Shown here: positions 1 through 4,826 of the stretch, piece after piece
Layout: every line of letters begins with the position of its first letter
How positions within the stretch are numbered: the stretch's first letter is position 1
From: Gallionellaceae bacterium
GTDB taxonomy: Bacteria; Pseudomonadota; Gammaproteobacteria; Burkholderiales; Gallionellaceae
Direction: 5' to 3'
Assembly: GCA_003445795.1 (NCBI GenBank)
Contig: DMCN01000008.1
Location: 1-5,613, forward strand
DNA: 5,613 nucleotides
Position numbers and translations under genes: made by a program
Notes under the pieces: model-generated
What the model saw: the letters and a program-made list of their open reading frames with translations, nothing else
Told to the model about the DNA's origin: nothing
Databases searched by the model: none

Positions 1-178
1 CATCCAGAACGGTTCCTACGCCAAACAGTTCATCCTGGAAGGCCGCACCAACTACCCCGAGATGACCGCGCGCCGCCGTTTGAACGCCGAGCATCCGATC
101 GAAGTGGTCGGTGGTCAGCTGCGCTCCATGATGCCGTGGATCGGAAAAAACAAGCTGGTCGACCAATCCAAGAACTAA
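1..178 (+). CDS. ilvC: Ketol-acid reductoisomerase, C-terminal end (partial)
   Basis: This is the last 58 codons of a gene that begins before the window; the reading frame starts at base 2 and stops with TAA at 176-178. The peptide starts IQNGSYAKQFILEGRTN and ends MPWIGKNKLVDQSKN. It contains the MTARRR and HPIEVVGGQLRSMMPWI stretches typical of the C-terminal knotted helical domain of class I (short) ketol-acid reductoisomerases. The enzyme converts acetolactate or acetohydroxybutyrate, by Mg-dependent isomerisation and NADPH reduction, to the dihydroxy acids of the isoleucine/valine pathway in the cytoplasm. The NADPH-binding domain and the metal ligands lie upstream, so their integrity cannot be judged. 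It lies 76 bases before psd on the same strand, an arrangement known from other betaproteobacteria. Confidence 0.95.
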   Translation, partial: IQNGSYAKQFILEGRTNYPEMTARRRLNAEHPIEVVGGQLRSMMPWIGKNKLVDQSKN

Positions 179-193
179 CAGCAGAATAGAGAC

Positions 194-232
194 GGGGGAA
201 GTGTGAAGGGCGGCAGCCCCAAACCTTCCCCC
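194..232 (+). terminator. Possible hairpin / weak terminator-like structure between ilvC and psd
   Basis: GGGGGAAG at 194-201 is a perfect inverted repeat of CTTCCCCC at 225-232. The enclosed sequence can form a smaller GGGC-GGCA-GCCC hairpin at 208-219. A competing pairing of GTGAAGGG (203-210) with CCCTTCGC (230-237), with one G-U pair, is also possible. No run of T follows (the next bases are TTCGCTTG), so this is not a convincing intrinsic terminator. It may instead be an attenuating or mRNA-stabilising structure at the end of the ilvC message. The rest of the 76-base gap shows no promoter I can defend. Confidence 0.3.
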
Positions 233-254
233 TTCGCTTGACTGCCGGACAACT

Positions 255-893
255 ATGAAAAACTATCCGCACCCCATCATCGCCCGCGAGGGCTGGCCTT
301 TTCTGGCGATCTCACTGGTATTGGCCATCGCGGTCACTGTCTGGTGCGCGGCTTGGGCAACTCCCCTGTGGATCATCTTCGTGTTCGTGCTGCAGTTCTT
401 CCGCGACCCGGCACGCGAGATCCCGCAGGAAGCAGGTGCGGTTCTGTCGCCCTGTGACGGCCGCGTCATCAAGGTCGAGCGCGCGCAGGACCCTTACGGT
501 CAACGCGATGCGATCCTGGTCAGCGTGTTCATGAACGTGTTCAATGTGCACTCGAATCGCAGCCCGGCCGACGGCACAGTACAAAAAGTGCAATATTTCC
601 CGGGTAGATTCGTGAATGCCGATCTGGACAAGGCTTCGACCGAGAATGAGCGGAATGCCGTGGTGCTGACGACCAACGATGGGCAGACTGTGACCTTCGT
701 GCAAGTGGCCGGACTGATCGCGCGCCGCATCCTGTGCTACATCAAGGTCGGCGATGTGCTCACAAAAGGACAGCGTTACGGCTTCATCCGTTTCGGTTCG
801 CGCGTGGATGTCTATCTGCCGCTGACGGCTACCGTGAAGGTCGCTATCGGTGATAAAGTGTCCGCCACCACCACCATACTGGCTAAACTCTGA
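255..893 (+). CDS. psd: Phosphatidylserine decarboxylase proenzyme (PSD-A, short type)
   Basis: The 212-residue inner-membrane-associated enzyme decarboxylates phosphatidylserine to phosphatidylethanolamine, the last step of PE synthesis. Residues about 17-48 form a hydrophobic N-terminal membrane segment or pair of segments. The catalytic core follows: SPCDGR with Asp68, FNVHSNRSP with His99, and the self-cleavage site FGSRVD near the C-terminus. By family rule the chain is cut between Gly181 and Ser182; Ser182 becomes the pyruvoyl group of the small alpha subunit. FGSR, instead of the LGST of the E. coli type, and the short length mark the PSD-A subfamily. All key residues are present, so the enzyme should be active. 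The ATG at 255 has only a weak ribosome site (GGAC at 247-250), but the hydrophobic N-terminus fits family members. pssA, which makes its substrate, starts 4 bases after the stop. Confidence 0.95.
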   Translation: MKNYPHPIIAREGWPFLAISLVLAIAVTVWCAAWATPLWIIFVFVLQFFRDPAREIPQEAGAVLSPCDGRVIKVERAQDPYGQRDAILVSVFMNVFNVHSNRSPADGTVQKVQYFPGRFVNADLDKASTENERNAVVLTTNDGQTVTFVQVAGLIARRILCYIKVGDVLTKGQRYGFIRFGSRVDVYLPLTATVKVAIGDKVSATTTILAKL

Positions 894-897
894 ACCA

Positions 898-1656
898 ATG
901 AACGAACCAAATCAGCGCAAACACATGGACTTACGTCGGCGCAGCATCTACCTGCTGCCCAACCTGTTCACTACGGCTGCGCTGTTTGCCGGGTTCTATG
1001 CCATCGTGCAGGCGATGAACAGCAAGTTTGAGTTCGCCGCCGTGGCCATCTTCATCGCCATGGTGCTGGATGGTCTGGACGGCCGTGTGGCGCGTCTGAC
1101 GCATACGCAGAGCGAGTTCGGTGCCGAGTACGACAGCCTGTCCGACATGGTCTCGTTCGGCGTGGCGCCTTCCATCCTGATGTACGAATGGGCGTTCCGC
1201 GATCTGGGCAAGTGGGGCTGGTTCGCTGCTTTCATCTATTGCGCGGGCGCGGCATTGCGCCTGGCCCGTTTCAATACCAATATCGATATCGTCGACAAGC
1301 GCTACTTCCAGGGCTTGCCCAGCCCGGCCGCGGCCGCGCTGGTGGCTGGTGCGGTATGGGTGGCGCTGGACAACAGCTATTCCGGATTCGAATTGCGCTG
1401 GTACGCGGCATTGCTCACCGTGTTCGCCGGCCTGAGCATGGTCAGCAACCTCAAGTATTACAGCTTCAAATCGTTCAACATGCGCAAGAGCGTGCCGTTC
1501 ATCGTCATCTTCCTGTTCGTGCTGTTCTTCATCTTTCTGGCGCAGAACCCGCCCCTGAACCTGTTCCTGCTGTTCTTCGGCTATTGCCTGTCCGGTTATG
1601 TGATGTGGCTGCTCAGCCTGCGCAAGCCGAAACTCCCCACCCCGGACCAGCCCTAG
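898..1656 (+). CDS. pssA: CDP-diacylglycerol--serine O-phosphatidyltransferase
   Basis: This integral membrane enzyme of the CDP-alcohol phosphotransferase family transfers the phosphatidyl group from CDP-diacylglycerol to L-serine, giving phosphatidylserine and CMP. The family signature D-x2-DG-x2-AR-x8-G-x3-D-x3-D is complete: Asp58, Asp61, Gly62, Ala65, Arg66, Gly75, Asp79 and Asp83. The protein has about seven or eight hydrophobic segments (roughly 17-39, 45-60, 85-100, 106-122, 144-158, 168-186, 199-216 and 219-241) and a hydrophilic, proline-containing tail. I chose the ATG at 898 (252 residues). The frame is open back to 850, but that extension overlaps psd and adds a proline-rich stretch unlike the family. 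ATG 925 (MDLRRRS) is a possible later start. No clear Shine-Dalgarno precedes either, so translation is probably coupled to psd, whose stop is at 891-893. The TAG stop overlaps the stop of the convergent gene. Confidence 0.95.
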   Translation: MNEPNQRKHMDLRRRSIYLLPNLFTTAALFAGFYAIVQAMNSKFEFAAVAIFIAMVLDGLDGRVARLTHTQSEFGAEYDSLSDMVSFGVAPSILMYEWAFRDLGKWGWFAAFIYCAGAALRLARFNTNIDIVDKRYFQGLPSPAAAALVAGAVWVALDNSYSGFELRWYAALLTVFAGLSMVSNLKYYSFKSFNMRKSVPFIVIFLFVLFFIFLAQNPPLNLFLLFFGYCLSGYVMWLLSLRKPKLPTPDQP

Positions 1657-2183
1657 CGCTGCCAGAGCGTCTCTGCCTGACCCGCTTCGCGGTTCAACAC
1701 CCGGCAGAGCACGAACAACAGGTCGGAAAGACGATTGAGATATTGCAGCCCCTCGCGAGGGGCTGTTTCATTTTGCATGAGCGAAAAACAGTCGCGCTCC
1801 GCCCGCCGTGCCACGCTGCGGGCCACATGGCATAGCGCCGCGGCGCGCGTGCCGCCGGGCAGGATGAATTCCCTGAGCGGTGGCTGGTCGGCGTTGTGGC
1901 GGGCGATCGCCGCATCCAGACGGACGAGTTTGGCGGCATCGAAGGGTGCGCCGGGCGACGCCAGCATCCCGCCGAAGTCGAACAGGTCGTTCTGGATGCG
2001 CAGCAGTTCCTCGCGTACCGCTTGCGGAAGGGGTTCGGCAAGCAGCACGCCGAGATGGCTGTTGAGTTCGTCCACGCTGCCGATGACGGCGATGCGCGCA
2101 TCGTCCTTGCCGACGCGCGTGTCGTCGGCAAGGCCGGTCGTGCCATCGTCGCCTGTGCGGGTGGTGATCTTGGAGAGCCTCAT
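1653..2183 (-). CDS. PduO-type cob(I)yrinic acid a,c-diamide (cob(I)alamin) adenosyltransferase
   Basis: This 176-residue cytoplasmic enzyme transfers the 5'-deoxyadenosyl group of ATP to cob(I)alamin or cob(I)yrinic acid diamide, forming the coenzyme B12 cobalt-carbon bond. PduO-family landmarks run in order: the N-terminal ATP-binding TRTGDDGTT (8-16), GSVDELNSHLG (35-45), QNDLFDFGGML (64-74), FILPGG (106-111), the helix CHVARSVARRAER (118-130) with the conserved arginines, and YLNRLSDLLFVLCRVLN (148-164). Length is normal for a single-domain trimeric enzyme of this family, which is unrelated to the CobA/BtuR type. The ATG overlaps the upstream TGA in an ATGA (2180-2183), and a GGAG lies at a suitable distance, so translation is probably coupled to the DUF1841 gene. 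No cobalamin riboswitch is visible. The variable stretch NETAPREGLQ (138-147) is encoded by a palindrome that looks like a terminator for the opposite strand. Confidence 0.93.
   Translation of the reverse strand: MRLSKITTRTGDDGTTGLADDTRVGKDDARIAVIGSVDELNSHLGVLLAEPLPQAVREELLRIQNDLFDFGGMLASPGAPFDAAKLVRLDAAIARHNADQPPLREFILPGGTRAAALCHVARSVARRAERDCFSLMQNETAPREGLQYLNRLSDLLFVLCRVLNREAGQAETLWQR
1746..1774 (+). terminator. Rho-independent terminator for the psd-pssA transcript, inside the opposite gene
   Basis: CAGCCCCTCG (1746-1755) and CGAGGGGCTG (1756-1765) form a perfect 20-base palindrome. As RNA this gives an 8-base-pair GC-rich stem with a CGCG loop, followed directly by TTTCATTTT (1766-1774). 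The T-rich run is present only on the + strand side; on the - strand the stem is followed by CAATATCTC. The signal should therefore stop + strand transcripts about 110 bases after the pssA stop codon without stopping the adenosyltransferase message. Termination itself is inferred from sequence. Confidence 0.7.
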
Positions 2184-2602
2184 TGTTTCTCCAGACAGGA
2201 GATGTAGACCGCAGCATCCGGCGCGGTCTGGTTGCGCTGTGCCTGCCAGATCATCTCGCCCAGACAGTCCATCATCGCGTGCTGTGCCTCGTGCTCCGAT
2301 TCGTATTTCTGCGTGAGCCGCGTGAACTGCTCGCGGATGCCCTGCGGCTGGCCGATGGAGATCTGCTCCTCGATGGTCAGGTGCATCATCAGATGCAGGA
2401 AGGGGTTCATCACATTGCCGTCCGGCGCATAGTCCTTGTCCTGATTGCCTTGTGCATCGCTGAACAGGGGGTGGTACTCCGGGTGCTTGGCGATGAGCTG
2501 CGCGGTGAGGTCTTCCAGCGGCGTCAGCAGTTCTCCGGCACTGCGTTTGCGCCAGGATTCGAACAGGAAGTTTCTTGCTTCGTCGCGGGTCGGGTTGTAC
2601 AT
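2180..2602 (-). CDS. DUF1841 family protein of unknown function
   Basis: This is a 140-residue soluble protein starting MYNPTRDEARNFLFESWRK. I recognise it as DUF1841 from this N-terminus, from LTPLEDLTAQLIAKHPEYH, from NPFLHLMMHLTIEEQISI and from the tail HAMMDCLGEMIWQAQR. Histidines and acidic residues cluster in the central and C-terminal helices (HLMMHLTIEEQ, ESEHEAQH), which might bind a metal; that is speculation, and no function is established. The frame is open upstream to a TTG at 2656, but I chose the ATG at 2600-2602. It has AAGGTG six bases ahead, matches the family N-terminus and lies just after a good promoter; the TTG falls inside the -35 box. Its stop overlaps the start of the adenosyltransferase gene, so the two form an operon. 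No hydrophobic segment or signal peptide is seen. Confidence 0.85.
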   Translation of the reverse strand: MYNPTRDEARNFLFESWRKRSAGELLTPLEDLTAQLIAKHPEYHPLFSDAQGNQDKDYAPDGNVMNPFLHLMMHLTIEEQISIGQPQGIREQFTRLTQKYESEHEAQHAMMDCLGEMIWQAQRNQTAPDAAVYISCLEKQ

Positions 2603-2627
2603 GCGGGGCACCTTGTGGATGCGCGGG

Positions 2628-2656
2628 ATTGTCCTTGCATCAGCAGCATCCGTCAA
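2628..2656 (-). promoter_or_regulatory. Sigma70-like promoter for the DUF1841-adenosyltransferase operon
   Basis: Read on the - strand, TTGACG (2656-2651, five of six matches to TTGACA) is followed after exactly 17 bases by GACAAT (2633-2628, four of six matches to TATAAT). The expected transcription start near 2621 gives a leader of about 19 bases holding the AAGGTG ribosome site (2614-2609) before ATG 2602. The good spacing and the fit to the start codon support the call; transcription itself is inferred. Confidence 0.6.
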
Positions 2657-2674
2657 CGCGCGATGCCCTTCCCC

Positions 2675-2691
2675 TTTCCGCAGTGCGGAAA
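2675..2691. promoter_or_regulatory. Perfect 17-base palindrome between divergent genes (candidate operator or hairpin)
   Basis: TTTCCGCA (2675-2682), a single central G (2683) and TGCGGAAA (2684-2691) form a perfect inverted repeat. It sits between the - strand -35 box (2651-2656) and a + strand -10-like TAGAAT at 2711-2716, so it would cover the -35 region of the + strand promoter. CCCTTTC (2672-2678) can alternatively pair with GAAAGGG (2704-2710). It could be a regulator site shared by both directions or a copy of a dispersed extragenic palindrome; the sequence alone does not decide. Confidence 0.4.
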
Positions 2692-2710
2692 TGACTTCAG
2701 GCAGAAAGGG

Positions 2711-2726
2711 TAGAATGACTCAGTCA
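2711..2726 (+). promoter_or_regulatory. Candidate -10 element and overlapping small palindrome upstream of the FNR-like gene
   Basis: TAGAAT (2711-2716) matches five of six bases of TATAAT and lies 40 bases before the ATG at 2756. No good -35 box lies 16-18 bases upstream, so the promoter may need an activator or be weak. TGACT-C-AGTCA (2716-2726), an 11-base inverted repeat, begins on the last base of this element and would cover the start of transcription, a position suited to a repressor site. Confidence 0.35.
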
Positions 2727-2755
2727 ACAATCATCCTTCAGCAAAGGGGAGCAAA

Positions 2756-3613
2756 ATGCAGAAAGCACTTATAGGCGGGGCCGGAGACACCATGATCTTT
2801 ACCGCGAAACTCCTGAGCTCGGAACGCATCACGCCGGAGTCCTCGCGCGAGGAGGTCAGGCGGCTGGTCTTCCGCACGGACAATCTCTATTTCGACAGCA
2901 AGGTGGGCAGTTGCGTCCGCGTGCTGGCCCCCGGCGAGTACGGCAACCCGTATCACGCACGACTCTATTCGATCGCGGACAGCGACCAATCCGACGACGG
3001 TGCGCAATTCGAGATTTGCGTGCGCCGCTGTTTCTATATCGACGATGCCAGCGGCGAGGAGTATGCAGGTGTCGCCTCGAACTACCTGTGTGACCTGAAG
3101 CCGGGCAGTGCCATCAAATTCTCCGGCCCGGTCGGTTACCCCTTTGTCGTGCCGGAAAATCCGAATGCCGACCTGTTGATGATCGGCATGGGCACCGGCA
3201 TCGCACCGTTTCGGGGAGTGATCCGCACCATCTACGAGAAGCAGGGTGGCTGGAAAGGCAAGGTGCGCCTGTTCCACGGTGCGCGCAGCGGACTGGAGCA
3301 GCTTTACCTCAACGACGTCAACAACGACATCGGCAATTATTTCGACCAGCCGACCTTCAAGGCTTTCCAGGCCATCAGTCCGCATCCAGCCTTCAATGTG
3401 CCGGCCGCGCTGGATCAGGCGCTGGAGCGGAATGCCGCCGAGGTCTGGGAGATCGTGAACGGTCCGGACAGCCGTGTCTACGTGGCGGGCAGCACGCAGA
3501 TGAGCGACATGATCGCCAAGGCGATGAGCAACATCGCCGGAACAGCCAGTGTCTGGACGGACAAGCGCAATCAGCTGGTTGCGGCCGGACGGTGGCTGGA
3601 GGTTATCTACTAG
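2756..3613 (+). CDS. Plant-type ferredoxin-NAD(P)+ reductase-like flavoprotein
   Basis: This 285-residue soluble FAD protein should move electrons between NAD(P)H and a one-electron carrier such as ferredoxin. The FAD domain shows RLYSIA (69-74, the R-x-Y-S motif) and GVASNYLCDLKPGSAIKFSGPVG (105-127), both close to chloroplast-type FNR. The nucleotide domain shows GMGTGIAPFR (144-153), LFHGARS (172-178) and VYVAGSTQM (241-249). The chain ends in Tyr285, as in plant FNR, where a terminal Tyr stacks on the flavin. Against spinach FNR as I recall it, the active-site Cys of VYMCG is Ala244. The terminal WNVEVY is WLEVIY, and the Ser-Arg/Tyr residues that bind the NADP 2'-phosphate are not evident around 206-220. 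NADP specificity and partner are therefore uncertain. ATG 2756 follows AAAGGGGA (2743-2750), a good ribosome site; ATG 2792 is an alternative. It is divergent from DUF1841 and has no ferredoxin gene beside it. Confidence 0.85.
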   Translation: MQKALIGGAGDTMIFTAKLLSSERITPESSREEVRRLVFRTDNLYFDSKVGSCVRVLAPGEYGNPYHARLYSIADSDQSDDGAQFEICVRRCFYIDDASGEEYAGVASNYLCDLKPGSAIKFSGPVGYPFVVPENPNADLLMIGMGTGIAPFRGVIRTIYEKQGGWKGKVRLFHGARSGLEQLYLNDVNNDIGNYFDQPTFKAFQAISPHPAFNVPAALDQALERNAAEVWEIVNGPDSRVYVAGSTQMSDMIAKAMSNIAGTASVWTDKRNQLVAAGRWLEVIY

Positions 3614-3677
3614 TGCGCGACATAAACCGGATGCGGCGATCGCCTGTCGTCCGCCGTTTGCCCCCCCCTTTCTTTTG

Positions 3678-3706
3678 TTGACCGGCCGTGCGGCTCGGGT
3701 TAGGGT
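3678..3706 (+). promoter_or_regulatory. Candidate promoter for the PotD-like/sensor gene pair
   Basis: In the 136-base gap after the FNR-like gene, TTGACC (3678-3683, five of six) is separated by 17 bases from TAGGGT (3701-3706, only three of six). A run of eight C (3661-3668) and TTTCTTTT lie just upstream. A small stem, CCGTG (3712-3716) with CACGG (3725-3729), lies in the would-be leader. No Shine-Dalgarno is seen before the ATG at 3750. The weak -10 makes this tentative. Confidence 0.35.
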
Positions 3707-3749
3707 GCGGTCCGTGGCCCATAACACGGGTTTAAGTGTCTAAATTTTC

Positions 3750-4826
3750 ATGAGTTTCCGATCCGTCCTGCCGGCGATGTTCTCAGCATGCAAGCCGCAC
3801 TTGTCAACGACGGTGCTCTTGCTGCTGTGCATCGTCACGCCGGCATGGGGGGCGACACCGGTGTTGCGTGTGCTGGCCTGGCCGGGATATGCGGAAACCG
3901 AGGTGGTGCAGAGTTTCGAACGGCAGCACGGTGTGCGTGTCGAGGTGACAGTCATCACCTCGGATACCTCGCTGTGGCAGAAGATCAGCGCGCGTAACAA
4001 GGATTACGATGTGTTCGCGGTCAACGCCGCCGAACTGCAACGCTATATCGCCTCGGATCTGGTCCTGCCGCTGAGCACGGAGCTGATACCCAACACCGGT
4101 CACCAACTCGCGCGTTTCCGCGAACTGGCGGCCATTCCCGGCCTGGTGAGCGGCGGCAAGGCTTACGGCATCCCTTTCACCTACTCGGAGATGGGGCTGA
4201 TCTACGATCGCAAGCAGATTGCGGCAGCACCGACGACGATCGCAGCACTGTGGGATCCGCGCTACCGCGGCAAAGTGATCGCCTATGACGGCGGTACGCA
4301 CAACTTCTCGCTCTCGGCCCAGAGCCTCAGACTGAAGTCGCCTTTTCGTATCGAAGCTGCAGACTGGCCGCGTGTCGCAAAGCAACTGATCGCCATGCGC
4401 CGCAATGTGCTCGGCTACTACTCACAACCGGAGGAGTCTGTGCAACTCTTCCTGCGCCACAAGGCCGCCCTGATGTTCGCCAACTATGGAATGCAGCAAG
4501 TTCACCTGCTCAAAGCTGCCGGAGCGGATATCGCTTATGTGATCCCGAAAGAGGGTGCGCTGGCGTGGCTCGACTGCTGGGTCATCACGCGCTCGACTCG
4601 CGACTCCGCACTGTCGCATGCATGGATAGACCATATGCTGGGCGAGCAGGCCAGCCGCCTGTTGACCGAGCGCCAGGGGCTGGCCAGCACACTGGTCGAA
4701 CAGGCTGACAGGCGGCCCGGGGACCGGCTGTTGTGGCTGCAGCCCCCGGAAGACACAGGCAGGCGCGAAAAACTGTGGGGTCGTATACGTTCCGGCGACC
4801 CGCTCGTGCGGGTGATGGCACCGTGA
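3750..4826 (+). CDS. PotD/PotF-like periplasmic polyamine-family binding protein
   Basis: This 358-residue protein belongs to the spermidine/putrescine-binding family. Residues 1-34 form a signal peptide: a basic start, hydrophobic TTVLLLLCIV (20-29), and probable cleavage after AWG (32-34). No lipobox cysteine is present. The mature part begins LRVLAWPGYAETEVVQSFERQHGVRV, matching the first PotD strand and helix. YDVFAVNAAEL (86-96), GIPFTYSEMGLIYD (140-153), YRGKVIAYD (172-180) and IPKEGALAWLDCWVI (265-279) follow in family order. In my ungapped alignment to E. coli PotD, the ligand residues Trp34, Tyr37, Trp255 and Asp257 are kept as Trp44, Tyr47, Trp273 and Asp275. PotD Asp168 and Glu171 become Gly181 and His184, so the ligand may differ from spermidine. 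The start at 3750 lacks a ribosome site; ATG 3777 would also keep the signal peptide. No ATPase or permease genes flank it. The TGA stop overlaps the GTG start of a membrane sensor, suggesting a sensing role. Confidence 0.85.
   Translation: MSFRSVLPAMFSACKPHLSTTVLLLLCIVTPAWGATPVLRVLAWPGYAETEVVQSFERQHGVRVEVTVITSDTSLWQKISARNKDYDVFAVNAAELQRYIASDLVLPLSTELIPNTGHQLARFRELAAIPGLVSGGKAYGIPFTYSEMGLIYDRKQIAAAPTTIAALWDPRYRGKVIAYDGGTHNFSLSAQSLRLKSPFRIEAADWPRVAKQLIAMRRNVLGYYSQPEESVQLFLRHKAALMFANYGMQQVHLLKAAGADIAYVIPKEGALAWLDCWVITRSTRDSALSHAWIDHMLGEQASRLLTERQGLASTLVEQADRRPGDRLLWLQPPEDTGRREKLWGRIRSGDPLVRVMAP

Noticed and set aside
850..897. Upstream extension of pssA starting at 850
   Set aside because: It would overlap psd by more than 40 bases and add MIKCPPPPPYW, which does not resemble the family; ATG 898 fits better.
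2157..2260. Possible cobalamin riboswitch near the adenosyltransferase gene
   Set aside because: The gene starts inside the end of the DUF1841 gene with an ATGA overlap, and the short leader of the operon (about 19 bases) has no room for a B12 aptamer.
1735..2316. Open frames on the plus strand across the adenosyltransferase and DUF1841 genes
   Set aside because: Their peptides are Arg/Ser/Ala-rich shadows, while the minus-strand frames carry complete family motifs.
3635..3644. GGCGATCGCC palindrome after the FNR-like gene, resembling the cyanobacterial HIP1 motif or a terminator stem
   Set aside because: It occurs once, the realistic stem is only three or four pairs, and no direct T-run follows (C-rich sequence intervenes). 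I treat it as chance.
3697..3706. GGGTTAGGGT, a telomere-like string
   Set aside because: It is a single short occurrence in a GC-rich intergenic region with no repeat array.
2738..3727. Open frame of 329 codons on the minus strand opposite the FNR-like gene
   Set aside because: It lies antisense to a clearly recognisable flavoprotein, its peptide shows no family motif, and long antisense frames are expected in GC-rich coding DNA.
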